A stretch of 64,000 nt of DNA from Cytidiella melzeri (Eukaryota > Basidiomycota > Agaricomycetes > Polyporales > Irpicaceae), in NCBI GenBank assembly GCA_022592445.1, contig JABYQR010000081.1:62001-126000 (forward strand), in the 5' to 3' direction. Position numbers and translations under genes: made by a program. Position 1 is the stretch's first letter, and each line of letters opens with the position of its first letter. The notes below the pieces were generated by a model, which was not told the DNA's origin, made no database searches, and saw only the letters and a program-made list of their open reading frames with translations. Shown here one piece after another: positions 24,206 through 36,478 of the stretch.

Positions 24206-24742
24206 CGAAATGCGCAAGATGAAGAGAGCAGCGGCAGAGAAAGAGGACAGGGAGAGAAAGAGGAGGCAGGGAGAGAGATAGGGACTTGCCAACGTGTCCA
24301 AGTCAATTGCTTGCTAAGTCCCCGTCGCGTGCCGCCAAGATGCCAAGCCAGTTTTTGTGAAGAATGAGGGACGTGCTGTTCCAGACCCTGGGTACTTATC
24401 ATATTATAACTTTGCCACTGCGAACGCCTTGTCATGAGCAGGGAAGACCGGCAACATGCTGTCACGGCGCAAGTAAAGCTCTCATCGTGAACGGTGGCTG
24501 GCGGTGAGCGGCGAGATGAATCGAAATCGTGGATAGCAACTTGGGGTGCGCGGGTGTGCTTAAAGTGAGTGACACAATCTCATGACTTTGGATTGAAGAA
24601 GTGTTGGCGAGTGTAGTTCACAGGTTGGCCATTCGCGCAGTGACTGAGTGAGCGCGTAGTGGATTCGAACTCAGTCTAAACCTCATGCAGGGCTCATTCA
24701 GTTTCCGCACCACCCCGCAGTGCGCATCCAAAAAAGGCTCAG

Positions 24743-25469
24743 ATGAACCATCAAGCCACAGTGTTAGAAACATTCCCCCGGTCCAAGGTCCCGCTCCTCT
24801 TATCTCCCATCATCCAACATGAGCTGAGCAACGCATTCGGCTTACTCCGCGATATGATCTTTGTCGTTCGCCTTGCATTTCTTCTTACATTACGCGAAGT
24901 CATTCGCGCACCGTGGCGGCTCGTCCAACCAATTCAATTATCTCGACTGTTCAAGCTCTACGTGTGGGCAGTCTTCGGCAACGTGTTGACGAGAATTGTA
25001 GAGAGGTGAAAACCTCGCTCATAACACCACATGCGTGTGGTGTAGTCCTTGATGTGGGCGCAGGTGAGTTCTGCTTCTAATTCAAGTTCTGTGGCACAGG
25101 GTCGTTATGTATACTGTCTCCTAATACATGACACGGCCATACCGTGAGCTACCTCGACAAAGCCAAAGTCACGAAATACGTCGCCCTCGAGCCCAACATC
25201 CACATGAACTCAAAGATACGCAAGGTTGCAGACGCAGCAGGGTTCATCAAGGACGTACAATGCTGTTCTATGAGCATGTTCGACATCGCCGCCAGGATGT
25301 CTTGTGGTGACAACGCTTCTGGACACCCATCTGGAGAAGAGTGTTTGATGGTCGCTGTCTAGATCATCCAACGGACATGATAATCGACGCGCTGGACATT
25401 TGGGACCAGAAAGAGATAGTTGGAGAGGAAGGAGAGGAATCTCTTTACACACAGTATTGGGCGACTTAA
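24743..25469 (+). pseudogene. SAM-dependent methyltransferase pseudogene
   Basis: The N-terminal part (MNHQATVLETFP...) leads, after a frame change near 24985, into LITPHACGVVLDVGAG (SAM-binding motif I). Then come GHTVSYLDKAKVTKYVALEPN and a jump to GRTMLFYEHVRHRRQDVLW and RFWTPIWRRVFDG. This matches basidiomycete METTL7-like methyltransferases. Damage: (1) frameshift near 24985; (2) the exon after motif I starts at GACACGG behind CAT, so the expected AG acceptor is missing; (3) the central segment between GFIKD and the LFYEHV block is deleted; (4) TGA at 25308 replaces the second Trp of the W-W-QRFW motif. The frame then continues to TAA 25467-25469. Confidence 0.85.
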
Positions 25470-26330
25470 GAGAGCTTCCGTGGTAGTCGCGTAAGCACTC
25501 TGGGCACTGTCTAGCCATCGCAACCAGATACATTGCTCTTGCTAGCAACGACCGTACTGGTAAAGAGCCGCAGTGGATAACCAAAGGGCTTGGTCTATTG
25601 GGCAGGGCTCGATAACCTGCTGCCGTTATGCATGAAGACTTGTTTTAATGGAGACAGTACATCCTTCCACGTGTACAATAGAGCAGTCATCAGTAGCATA
25701 TTCAAGTTATCTACTTTTCCAAGCAACTTGAATATGCTGCTGATGGAAGACATGCGTCGTTAGCTGACCCCGCGGCGCCGTAGGGATTCCTCAAGCCTCG
25801 AAGATGCCCGAGTGCACCTGTGTCCTATTTTGCCAAAACTGCCGGCTTCGGAAGATTGAGGCAGTGGTTCAAGTCTGTAACATCTGCCAGATGCCCCGAC
25901 AACCACGCTTGCGCCTCGTGCCTGTTTTTGACAGTTGCGGTGATGTAACTTACTGTACCAAATCCCGCAGGCACCCCTCCAAGGCATATAACGCCCCACA
26001 AAGAGATCCCTTGTCATTTGACAACCGTATAGGCAGCAACCCCAAAACGAGCTGTAACGTTCGTGCAACGTGTTCATGGTGACGAATACTAGGTAAAGAG
26101 AGCGACCTCAAAAAGGTCAATCGAATGCGCTCAGTGTTCACCCTGAATCATACCAAAGCATACCCAGAGACAACTGAGGTGGCCCGTTTGAGCTGATCTT
26201 CGGCACTAGTCACCAGGATGGCGAGACGAGGTCAATCCTGGCTGGCAGATCTCCGCAGCGACTCGAGTCATGCCTTGTGACGCCTGCGTAACAGCGTCAG
26301 CCAACGTTAGGGATCACGGTCACAGTCACA
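25470..26330. other. Intergenic; contains a perfect-looking hairpin
   Basis: No gene recognised. Apart from the 21-bp inverted repeat at 25688-25745, described separately, the region holds only short overlapping open frames. Confidence 0.4.
25688..25745. repeat. Hairpin: 21-bp arms, 16-nt loop
   Basis: The left arm 25688-25708 (catcagtagcatattcaag...) and right arm 25725-25745 are reverse complements apart from one position, which would still pair as G-U in RNA. It stands alone between the methyltransferase pseudogene and the fungalysin promoter. It is not followed by a T-run or by CTRR, so it is neither a bacterial-type terminator nor a clear Helitron end. Confidence 0.75.
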
Positions 26331-26334
26331 ACCT

Positions 26335-26345
26335 TATATATATAA
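26335..26345 (+). promoter_or_regulatory. TATA box of the fungalysin gene
   Basis: TATATATATAA lies about 95 bp upstream of the fungalysin ATG (26439), a normal distance for a fungal promoter with a short leader. Confidence 0.6.
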
Positions 26346-26438
26346 TTGAGGCTCGCTGGCCTTATCGCGACTCTCGTTCTCCCTTCATCTTCTACGGAGG
26401 GCGAACAACACTTGTCTACCAATTACACTCTCACAAAC

Positions 26439-29109
26439 ATGACCGGACTGCGTCGTTTGCTCGTCGCTTCCGTTGCCGCTGCTGGCCTCGCCGGTGCTTT
26501 CGCTCACAGCAGTACTCCTGAGCTGCGCCGCCGCAAGACCATGGGCTTCGGACCAACACTTCCCCATTCCGTGTTCACCACTGGCCACAGGTCGCCGATG
26601 CTCGCCTTCCGCTCGATTTCCGACCGAGATCCCCTCGAAGTTGCCAAGGAGGTCGCCGAGACGCTGACGTCTGGCGTCGTGGCGGCAGGAAGCTCGTTCT
26701 ATATCAGGGATGACTCCTACACCGACAAGAATACAGGGGTTACACACGTGTATCTTCGCCAGACCCTATACGGCATCGAAATAGCAGACGGTGATCTTAA
26801 CGTCAATGTGAAGGACGGCCATGTATTGTCGTACGGTGACTCAGTGAGTGATGGCGTATGTCGTGTGATGTCGTGTGCTGACCGTAAACTAGTTCTTCCG
26901 TGGCACGAATGTCGAACCACAGGGTGTGGATGTTCATGCGGAACACTGCAACAGCCTACGCTCGCAGTTTGAACATGCAATTGACTTACAGCGACAGTTG
27001 CTAGCTGCGCAAGGTCAGCAGACTGTCATGGGCTCAGAACGCAGTATCCATGTCCCCGGAGAAGTCCCGGTTCTGTTCTCTTGGAATTGCGAACATGTCG
27101 CTACACCGTACATGATGCTCGAGCAGGCGAAGTTCAATGGACAGTCATCCCTTGAAGACCCGTCGCAGGCGCTCCTGCAGTTCATGATCGCAGCTACTCC
27201 TGAACAGTCGTTGGCTGCAGATATTGTTCGCAACCCGCAGCGATATTTGGAGAAGATGACAGTCGTACCCCAAGACCATCTCGTTGGGGATGACCGCGTA
27301 ACACACACGAGTTTCATTCACAATGTACCCGATACCGTCAACCCCGTCAAGGCCCACATTGCCTTCGTCCAGGTTCCACATGGCGATACGACTGCACTCG
27401 AGCTTGTCTGGAAGTTCGAAGTCGAAATGGAGGACAACTGGTATGAGGCTGCTGTCACCAGCGCTGCGCCTCATCGCATCGTGTCTGTCGTGGACTGGGC
27501 GTCTGACTCACCGATGCCCGTGCAGGCGCCTGTCCCAAAGGAGCCGCACGGTGCCACATACAACGTCTTTCCCTGGGGTATCAACGATCCTCAAGAAGGT
27601 AATCGTACAATAGCCAAGGAAGTTTTCGACCATCTCGCTAGCCCCGTTGGTTGGCACTCGTTACCTTACGCCAACGATCCACAAAGCACGGGCGCGTTGA
27701 AGGCTAAGGAGGGTCTCAGGAACACAACTGTCACATGGGGCAACAACGTTTTCGCTCATGAGAACTGGCAGGGCGAAAACGCCTGGATCAATAACTACCG
27801 TCCTGATGGTGGTTCAGACCTCGAATTCGACTACCCTTACGATCCTCAGGTCACCGAGAAGCAGGATGCTTTGAAGGAGGCAAAGAAATTCATTGACATC
27901 GCAGTCACTCAGCTCTTCTATACCTCCAACATGGTGCACGACTTGTACTACAGGTACGGCTTCGACGAGGTGGCGGGCAACTTTCAGCAACACAATTTCG
28001 GCCGCGGTGGTCGCGAGAACGATGCCGTCATTGCTAACGCCCAAGATGGTAGCGGATACAACAATGCAAACTTCATGACGCCACCTGGTAAGTCGTGAGT
28101 TTCTTCTAGATTGTTCCATGTTGATCTCCTCGCAGATGGTCAGAATGGACGTTGCCGCATGTATCTCTGGAACACGGCGACTCCATATCGCGATGGTGAT
28201 CTTGAGGCTGGTATCGTCATCCACGAGCTTAGTCACGGATTGAGCACGCGTCTCACTGGTGGACCCGCTAATTCCGGATGCCTCGGCTGGGGTGAGTCTG
28301 GTGGAATGGGTGAAGGCTGGGGAGACTTCTTGGCCACTACCATTCGCAGCACGAAGAACTACTCTGACTACCCTATGGGTGCTTGGGCTGCTAATCGTGA
28401 GGGTGGCATCCGTAACTACCCTTACTCCTTGGTATGTCTATTCATCGTCATGATACACAACATGTATTGAAGTCTTGACGACCCGTTATTTAGAATGACA
28501 CCATTAACCCATCTACGTACAAGACGCTGGATAAGCCTGGTTACTGGGGTGTGCACGCCATCGGTGAAGTTTGGGCTCAAATCCTCTGGATTGTCTCCCA
28601 GCGTCTCATTGCCAAGCACGGGTTCTCCGACACCCTCTTCCCTCCTGCTCCATTTGCCAATGGTACTGTTCCTGAAGGTGATTTCTACCGTCCCCAGGCA
28701 TATGACGCCTTTGGCAAGAAGAAACCCCTTGTTCCCATCCATGGCAATTCGCTCATTGTTCAGCTTGTTCTCAGTGGCATGAAGCTTCAGCCATGTCGCC
28801 CGTCGTTCTTTGATGCCCGTGACGCCATCATTCAGGCTGACCAGGTATTGACTGGCGGTGAGAACTACTGTGAGTTGTGGAGCGGATTTGCTGCAGGCGG
28901 TTTGGGTCCAGATGCTCGCGTCGATGGGCGTACCCCTTGGGGAGGAGGAGTCCGCACTGATGTAAGCATATCGTCGCTGATTTCAGTAGCGAAATTCGTA
29001 CTAACTGGCATTGATCCAGGATTATGCCGTTCCTTCGCGTTGCGGAAGTAAGGCTCCTGTTTCCAAACCCGGCGATGAAGACGAGGAGTTCGCTGCTTGG
29101 GCTCTCTAA
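26439..29109 (+). CDS. Fungalysin, secreted zinc metalloprotease (MEROPS M36)
   Basis: An extracellular endopeptidase made as a proenzyme. Five exons: 26439-26843, 26893-28087, 28136-28431, 28494-28961, 29020-29109, giving 817 aa; all junctions are GT...AG and keep frame. The N-terminus [18 protein letters not shown] is a signal peptide. A long propeptide (FTP-like) follows. The zinc site is HELSH (residues 563-567) in [16 protein letters not shown], with the downstream Glu ligand in GMGEGWGDF (about 593). Start: the ATG directly before the signal sequence, preceded by a TATA box. It is longer than Aspergillus fungalysins (about 630 aa) because of a longer prosegment, as in other basidiomycetes. 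It appears intact. Confidence 0.95.
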
Positions 29110-29453
29110 TTACATCTTTTCTATCTAGGACTCTCTTACCATGGCTGCTCTGTGTACTTTTGTGATATACCAACAACTTGCGTCCGCTCTTGTTTAGAAT
29201 ATACATATCCGCATTTATTCCTTGCAGTTACGCATAGTCTGGTGGTTTTTGCCGTGTGCTAGTTTCTTCACCCTTAGGTTTACCTCTTTCACCTAGCTTT
29301 GCGTTTCCGCTACAATACTTCCGAGTAGACATCGAGCGTCAGCGGAGAGTCACCATGCCGCATGCGCATGCCTAACATACGTCAATAGCAGCCCCCATTC
29401 TCGCCACGGCGGGGAGCTGCCATTTCTATTATCCTCCTACCTCGACTACCACC

Positions 29454-30359
29454 ATGAGCTCGCCACCCATCAATGTCAAGCTGCTGCTCATAGGCAACTC
29501 CTCGGTTGGCAAGAGTAGTCTCCTTTTACGATTCTCGGACGAACAATGGCTACCAGAAGATGAGGCCACTGCTACGATTGGGGTGGATTTCAGAGTATGT
29601 GCGACTTGTGCGGTTCGAAACCGACAGCATGCTGAGACGAGTGGTCGTGGCCTGTAGGTGCATAAGATGGACGTGAATGGGAAGAAAGTAAAGTTGAGCA
29701 TATGGGTGAGTTGTGTGAGATGCAGCGCATTTTATCGCGAGTTGTCAATCGGGGTCGCGTGCTGACGGCACTATACAGGATACTGCAGGACAAGAACGGT
29801 TCCGGACAATCACATCTTCGTACTATCGCGGTGCACAAGGCATTGTCCTCGTTTATGATGTCGCGAACCGAGAGTCGTTTGACGGGCTGCCAAAATGGTT
29901 CTCCGAGTTGGAAACATATGTCTCTCCTGCAGTTGTGAAGATTGTCGTTGGCAACAAGGTGGACAAAGTGAGCGGAATCTTTCTCAATTTGGATTCGAGT
30001 CTCAGGCTATATACCCTATCTCCTCTACTTATCGTACTGACGGCCGTCATCTCGATTTGCAGGAATTCTCGCGACAAGTCTCATACGCGGAGGGCGAACA
30101 ATTTGCGAAACGCATGAACTGTCTTTTCATCGAAGCTTCTGCCAAGACGGCTGTGGGCGTGGGCGAAGCTTTCCGCGAGGTGGTCAACAAGATTATCGAC
30201 ACGCCAGAGCTCTGGTCTACGGTAACCGACAAGTCGCGGACTGGTGGAGCTCGACCTGCTCCGTCGCGTGCTGCCAATGCTGCATCGCCGGCCATGCCTG
30301 GCACAATCAACCTCTACGAGGCTCCAGGCAGCACGAGTGGCGGGGGTTGTTCATGCTGA
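29454..30359 (+). CDS. Rab-family small GTPase, Rab18-like
   Basis: Rab GTPases direct vesicle and lipid-droplet/ER membrane traffic. Four exons (29454-29594, 29658-29705, 29779-29967, 30063-30359) give 224 aa. GTP-binding motifs: P-loop GNSSVGKSS, effector region ATIGVDF, switch [21 protein letters not shown] (the WDTAGQE is split by an intron), base-binding GNKVDK and EASAKT. The C-terminal CSC is a double geranylgeranylation signal. The Ser-Ser-Val-Gly P-loop and the long variable tail resemble Rab18 rather than Ypt1 or Sec4. It appears intact, about 345 bp downstream of fungalysin on the same strand. Confidence 0.93.
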
Positions 30360-31085
30360 GCGTACGCGTTTGAGAGCCACTGAACTGCAGTGGTGAGTAC
30401 ATATCCGTAAGATGTCGGGGAGCTTGTGTTTCTGACGGATGTTTGGCGTAGATTGACGATTTCATGACTTCATGACGATTATATCTCCGCCTCAGCCATT
30501 ATATGCGTAGATGTCTCTGTAATTATAATTTTGACATCATATTCCTCCGTTGGAGTGATTGGTACTGACCAGTGCTGCATCTCTCCCAGAGTTCCACATT
30601 TGAGGGAGCCGTGACGTACAGAAATTTTCAACGCGTGTGGCGAGACTCGGTCTCATAGCCTTTGCAAACCTCTCCAACGTCATCTTGAAAATTCAGTCTA
30701 CACAGCCCGGATTCAGCGGGAGTCTACGTACTGACCAACATGATAGTAACATAGTCGACCTGTATGTCAAGGTAATTGCTATATTGCCCATAATCCTGAC
30801 GATACTACTGATTGCTCAGGCTTGAAGATATTCAACGGCCTTCGCAGCGCTCCGATGCGGAACTATGATGGTGCAGTCAACGGTGTTGACCATCCTGTTG
30901 TTGGATTGCGAATATGGGTCAACCGATGTGTGCGGTGAAAGTGGCTGATAAACGCACAGACATGATGGTACCAACTTCCCGCAGGTGCATGATGGTAACA
31001 GTGCTGCGGGCACTCGTGGGCCAAGTTCTGTTGGGTAGGCTTTTGTATAAGTAGATCTCCCTTGCTCGTATCGGTCGTTGTTACA
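30360..31085. other. Intergenic between the Rab gene and the membrane-protein gene
   Basis: No recognised gene. The short + frame at 30637-30825 has a hydrophobic end but no family match I know. Confidence 0.4.
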
Positions 31086-33778
31086 ATGCATCTCCTACGT
31101 CTGGTACAGAGGGTCGCAAATTCGGACAGCAAACAGCCTTCGCGACCTGAAACGCGCGAGGACGATACAAGCACGCTCATGCAAGCCGACTCGGAGAGCC
31201 CAAATTCCACAGCAAAAGACGAGACGACGATGAAACGTCCTCAATACGTGCGGCAGCGTTCCACCTTCTTGGACCTTGCATTGACTACTAAGCTGCTCTG
31301 GTAGACTCCTTGGTTGCTGACATCGAAAAGAATCTACGGGCTTATGTCTATCATGATCGGCATGGGCGTCGCTGTCGAAGTAGCTCTGGCACTGTGCAAT
31401 AAAAACAACGGTTCTTCCATAGCTATCTCTCTCATCCATGACGAGGCTGACAAGAGTTTCTATGAGGGTTTCCCGCTCCTTCTTGGGGCCAGCTGTACGT
31501 AGGCCGCATATCTTTGCCAGTTTCGTTCCTTTTGGTACGTAACTTTATCAACACTCCTGCCCTTCGAAATAAAAGAATGAATGACTGCGCCGCGTCTCTA
31601 GACATTTGGTCCCACATTGCTAGCACTGGCTGTTGCATTTGCTTGGAGCTCGACAGATACTACAATCCGCTGGTATCAGGTAAACGATAGGCTCAGCTTT
31701 TTTTTGGTGCCGGCGATGAACGCATCTTGACGCAATCTTTTCGATGTCAGCCATATATCGCCTTGTCACGGGGACAAGCCCGCGCCGATGAGAGCCTTGC
31801 AGAAGATTATGTGCGTACCATAGCGTTAAGATGTCAGCTGTCCCATTGACCGGACATGCAGGTCATGTCGAAGTATGCATCTAATGAGCTCAACTGACTT
31901 TGACGATTACTGACAATTATATAGCCGACTAATGCTACTGTATAAATCGTTGAAAAAAAGGGAATGGGTCGTTCACATTTCTCTAGTGGCGACGCTCATG
32001 TCGGGTCTCTTTCAGCCTCTTGCTGGAGCATTGCTGGAGCTCGAAACGCGGCAATTCCTCGAAGGTGTGCTTCCTGTGCAAGCCAGCCCAAACTGAACTA
32101 ACGTCACTGAGCTATTTGTTCAGATACATTCGGAGTTTCATATTCCATCATTGCTCTCAATCCAAGCATCGATGTGGACACGTTGTCAATAGCTGCTCAC
32201 GTAGGTCTTCTTCCTCTACTCTTCTGCTCTTTGCGTGACTAAAATGTCAGCATTTGAATGCTAGGGACCGCCTGCCATGGTCGGCTCCCAGAGTCTGGTC
32301 TTTGTATTGAATGACGATCAATATCCTGCATCCGTGTCCGACGAGGGCAACACATTTGTTTTTCCGACCTTCCCGAGTGAAAGAAACGTCAGTCCTGTTG
32401 TTTGACAGCGCGAGGTCAACTGGTGTTAACGGTCACTCCCAGGTGGTGGCAATTTCCATGCAAATTCCGGGTATTTCGAGCTGGAGCAACTGCACACAGA
32501 TGTCAGCCAATGCTTCACCTGTCAACGGTTCCTCTGAACTCCGGGTCGCATTCTCCACGTCCGCGGGCTGTCAAGCAAATCTTACCATTGACCGCACGTT
32601 GTCCAACCAGCAACAGGGCATTGTAGGGATAAATGCCGGAAGCTGCGGTTTCGACGCAAACACTCCTACAGAATTCTTACCAGTTGTCGTGTGGCTCTTT
32701 CAGGACGAACAATCCCAGTCAGCCAATCACAACGTTACTCAAGCAGTTATATGTCAACCTTCGATACAGCTGCTCAACCTTGGAACCGACGGTACTGTAA
32801 CAACAGGCGCGAACCCAACTGTGTACTTGGATTTTACGCATTTAGGCTTTCAGGCGCCTTATACAGTGCCTAACAATATCACCGGACCCCCTGTTAATGG
32901 TCGAGCATATAACGGGCATGTACCTATGTATCATGTATCGTAACAAGAGCGACTGACGCAGCATTGATTTCTAGACTCTTTTTCTCAAATTTCACAAACA
33001 TACCCTCGGAAGCCGCTACACAAATATCAGCCATCCCATCGCAGCTTGCTGACAGCATCTCTCAATACGCTTCTGTGTATACGCCTGGTTGTATGCACTC
33101 CACTGTATCCAAATTTTGCAATGGTCAAATCAGTGGGGACATGTGGCAATATGCAGTGGACCAAGTATACGTTAGTATTGCAAAGCTCTTCAGCTGCAAT
33201 CTGGGCATATTCCCTGACTCTGTTTATGATTCAGAGATACTACCTCGCTAGCTTTGCGAGTACTGCCTATTTGATGCAAACCTTCTTGGACGACAACGCT
33301 GTCTGGACAACAACGCCGGCAACATTGACAATAGAACGGTCACGCGTTGTGGTGGAGTAAGTCCCTGAACCACCGCTCATTCTTTGTGACGAGAATCTTA
33401 ACGATAATCTTGTCCAGTCCTTTGGCCGCTCATTCTCTGGCCGTACTTCTGATTATCGTAGGCCTTGCTGGCTTGGCCATCCACCTGCAACATGTTCGCG
33501 CTCGCCGCCACATTCACTTGACCCATCAGCCTTCAACAATAGCTTCGATTATCGCGCTCTCCGCTCGCTCCGGTCTTGCAGGGCTGTTGGATCCGGAAGA
33601 CGATGAAGACACGATTCGCAGGAAACTAGCGCCGCTCAGATTCGGCCTTGACGCAGGTACTGGTGCCATTGTAGTTACGCGCGCGGACAACTCTGAAGAC
33701 ATCGAGAAAAACTCGTATCAATTACCGGAGCTGGAGTTTCAAGCTGGAAATGATGGAGGATTGGGGTTGAAGATGTAA
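31086..33778 (+). CDS. Large polytopic membrane protein, DUF3433-like; integrity uncertain
   Basis: Read from ATG 31086 (MHLLRLVQ). A 57-nt intron (31248-31304) fits the Q-Y/T-P-W junction. Then come a membrane segment (YGLMSIMIGMGVAVEVALAL), TLLALAVAFAWSSTDTTIRW, PYIALSRGQARADESLAEDY, RLMLLYKSLKKREWVV, LMSGLFQPLAGALLELETRQ, a long Asn/Ser-rich probable extracellular domain (about 32400-33340), a last membrane segment (SLAVLLIIVGLAGLAIHL) and a cytosolic tail with GRSGLAG-like and DAGTGAIVV. This layout fits DUF3433-type fungal membrane proteins of unknown role. A micro-exon of 11 nt (31862-31872, VMSN) is needed for frame. The junction at 31498-31601 and the region near 32265 do not keep frame in my reading, so the gene may be damaged. 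Confidence 0.6.
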
Positions 33779-34041
33779 CAATTATTCAGGTTGAGGTCGA
33801 CTAGATACTGCCAACATTGACTACTACTTTTGTGGCTCATCCCGATGACTGCTAGACCCGATGACTGCTAGAACGTGCTGACGCAGCTCGAAGTGGTACG
33901 ACGCGCACAGTTCAAGAAGCACCTCCCCCATCCGGCGCACTTCAAAAGGATATATGTAGTGAAGATGGAGACCGCAGTGATATTTTATGTACCCTATGAA
34001 CCACAGTACAAACATGAATCCTCTACCAGTCTACATGCCGC
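33779..34041. other. Convergent intergenic spacer
   Basis: Short spacer between the convergent membrane-protein and P450 genes. No gene seen. Confidence 0.5.
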
Positions 34042-36022
34042 TCACGAAGTTTTGATTCGTACATCGAACGTCAACTCTGGACCGTGGTAATGCGGAATGT
34101 AGCACTCTTTCCATTTCAAATCCGAAGGGCTGCAGGCGGATTAGAAAGCTACCTTCAGACTGACCGAGAGCACTTACGTGGCGCCATTGAGCCGTAGATC
34201 AAACCGCCTGAATACGTTCGCCATAGCAAGTATCATCTCGCACCAACCGAGGCTGTAAGTGATAGGGAAGGGTGATTCACAATCAATAGTGAGTTTTGAG
34301 AGAGGAATGTACGAACTTTACGCCTAGACAGCTACGTGGCCCTTTACTGAAAGCGACCAACCAATGGTCTAATGAGTCATTCTCGTCGGCTTTTGCCTCA
34401 AGCCATCGCTCGGGTTTGAAAGCGTGAGGGTCGGGGAAGATCTCCGGGTTCAGATGGACGAAGAGGTTGCTAATGCCCACTATAGTCTGTTACAAAGCGC
34501 GAGTGGTTATGCGGGCTCGGCGTTCAGCGTGGATCATGAGACGCACATTAGCAGGAATGAACTGCCCGGCTATTTGAGCACCCCCGCTGGGGACGATACG
34601 GGTCATCGGAGACCACACACCGTGCACTAAGCGAAGGGACTCCTTCAAGACGGCTTTCTGGCACAGCTCAGGTACTCAGCAGAGATAAATCAGAAGAGTG
34701 GAAACAACATACGAGATACGGAAGATTCTCGAGGTCCTCGTAACGTGGTCGGCTATGGAGATCCGGCCAAGCCTTGAGCAGTTCGTCTGTCAGACGAGCA
34801 TGTACCTCGGGATTCTGTAGCACGTGAACTGTAGCCATCGAGAGCGTGTTGCTGGACGTGTCGGTACCGGCGAAAATCATCAGGAAAGCTTCGTCCTCCA
34901 AAGCCTTCTTTGACGGCGTCTCACGACCGTTTTCTCCACTTATGAGCTCATGAAAAATAGTGGGGTGAGGTGCGGATTGTAAAACTTCAGGATGTGCGAG
35001 AATCTCCTTTACTTGTCGCTCGAGCATCTAAAATGTGAGGCCAGTCAGAACACACAAAGTCTTCAAGAGAAAAACGGGGTAAGCAACGCACCTTGAGAAC
35101 ATGTGTCAGGCCTTCCAGTTTTGGATCTATGAACGATGCGACAGCTTCAGGAATCCTCGAAGTCGCTAGCTTGAGGATTCGCCAATGCTTTAAAGCATGC
35201 ACGCTACCTAGAGCAGCGGCCATCGCCTGCGTAGCGGGGGCGTTGAAGTCTTGCTCTTCGCAGGCGTTCATAGATGTGCCAAAGCAGAAGGAAGTGATGC
35301 CGTCCAGCGCGAAACATCTATATGCTTTGAAATAGTTGACAGTTCTGCCCTCCTTTGCATGGCCTTCCATATTGGCGCACATATTATCAGCCTATCAAGG
35401 TACATGATTGAGCTAAGACAGATGGTCATGGAGGGGAGAGCGACTCACACAGTCCTGGATCAGGTGCTGTAGATTGAGAATCGCTTTGCGCGAAAACAGT
35501 GGCTGAAGGATGTCCTTGCGTTGCTTGGCTTTCGGATACTCCATCATGGTCAACAACGATTCATGTTTAGCAAAGACATGATACAGGGAAGGATCCCTAG
35601 ACCATCGTTTCGTCGGGTTGTATAACTCGTGATATACGTTCGGGTTCGAGAAGTGTAGCTGCGTGCAGCTTCAGCGATGGACGCAGTAGTTATGACAGTG
35701 AGACAAGCATACCTCGTTGGGCCCAATACGCACGACATCACCTGTGATTACTACTCAGTATATCTTACGCACAGACTATGGGAGTATTACCGTAGATTGC
35801 ATGTAGCTTGAACAGTTCGTCGGTCTGATTCCGTCCTTCGAATACCTCGAGATTGGTCTTCCACCACGTGGTGAACGCCGCCCAGCGAGGTCCTGGAAAC
35901 TTGGCAAGAGGATGGAAGTACCAGTTGTATACACCATTTGCCACGGTCCATATAACATAAGCCAGTGCTGCAGTAGTCAACGTTTGCCATGTCAGCAAAG
36001 TCGACAGCGCACCAGAGAACAT
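34042..36022 (-). CDS. Cytochrome P450 monooxygenase
   Basis: A membrane-anchored, haem-thiolate oxygenase. Read on the minus strand from Met at 36022: an N-terminal anchor ([19 protein letters not shown]), the proline-rich hinge [14 protein letters not shown], then [20 protein letters not shown]-helix oxygen-binding AGTDTSSN (about 34880), the ExxR motif in KESLRLVHG (about 34635), PERW, and haem-binding [11 protein letters not shown] (Cys at about 34330). An intron with donor gttcgt then restores GVNLGWCEM, and the last exon ends KTS at TGA 34042-34044. All key residues are present and no stop remains after splicing. The substrate cannot be inferred; no biosynthetic partners lie beside it. 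Confidence 0.92.
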
Positions 36023-36478
36023 GATGGTTTAGTTCAAGTTCCCCACTTCTGGTGTTGGCATCTGTCAGAGACCAGGCGTCTGTACTAGCGGAGACCGAAT
36101 GCTCCCCAGCAATCCGCTTGGGCTCGCATTCCTTGATGGTGATGACCGCGTAAAAAGGGAGGCATTGTGCCATTGTAGATGGCCTGGAGCTCTACTACCA
36201 GGTGAAGCGTAATCAGCTTGAACTTCTTCGAACGCCCATCTCGGTGTTGTCGCACGGAGGGAAGTTGTGTACCTAGCCGACAAGCTTCATCGCGCAGCGA
36301 CTGTTGTCTGTTGTACATAGCCATCCGGCGTGGTGCAATTGTCTCGTCTGTCCACGGTTTCAACCCTATTACTTACTTAGAGTGTTCGCGTCAGTGTACT
36401 GCGCAGCTTCACGGACTGGATGCTCATGTCTTGACGGTCATGGCTGAGCGCCAAGGTCTGAGAGCTAAATGGCAGTAA
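36023..36478. other. Intergenic upstream of the P450
   Basis: No recognised gene; this presumably contains the P450 promoter. Confidence 0.4.

Noticed and set aside
24640..24690. tRNA gene on the minus strand (gagttcgaatcc resembles a B box)
   Set aside because: The supposed T-arm stem does not pair and no acceptor stem or D-arm of the right size surrounds it.
25759..26141. Cys-rich open frames between the methyltransferase pseudogene and fungalysin
   Set aside because: Frames exist on both strands with no conserved spacing of cysteines or family similarity.
31302..31304. Apparent in-frame TAG in the DUF3433-like gene
   Set aside because: It is the end of a plausible 57-nt intron (31248-31304, GT...TAG) whose removal joins Q-Y to T-P-W in frame, so it need not be a nonsense mutation.
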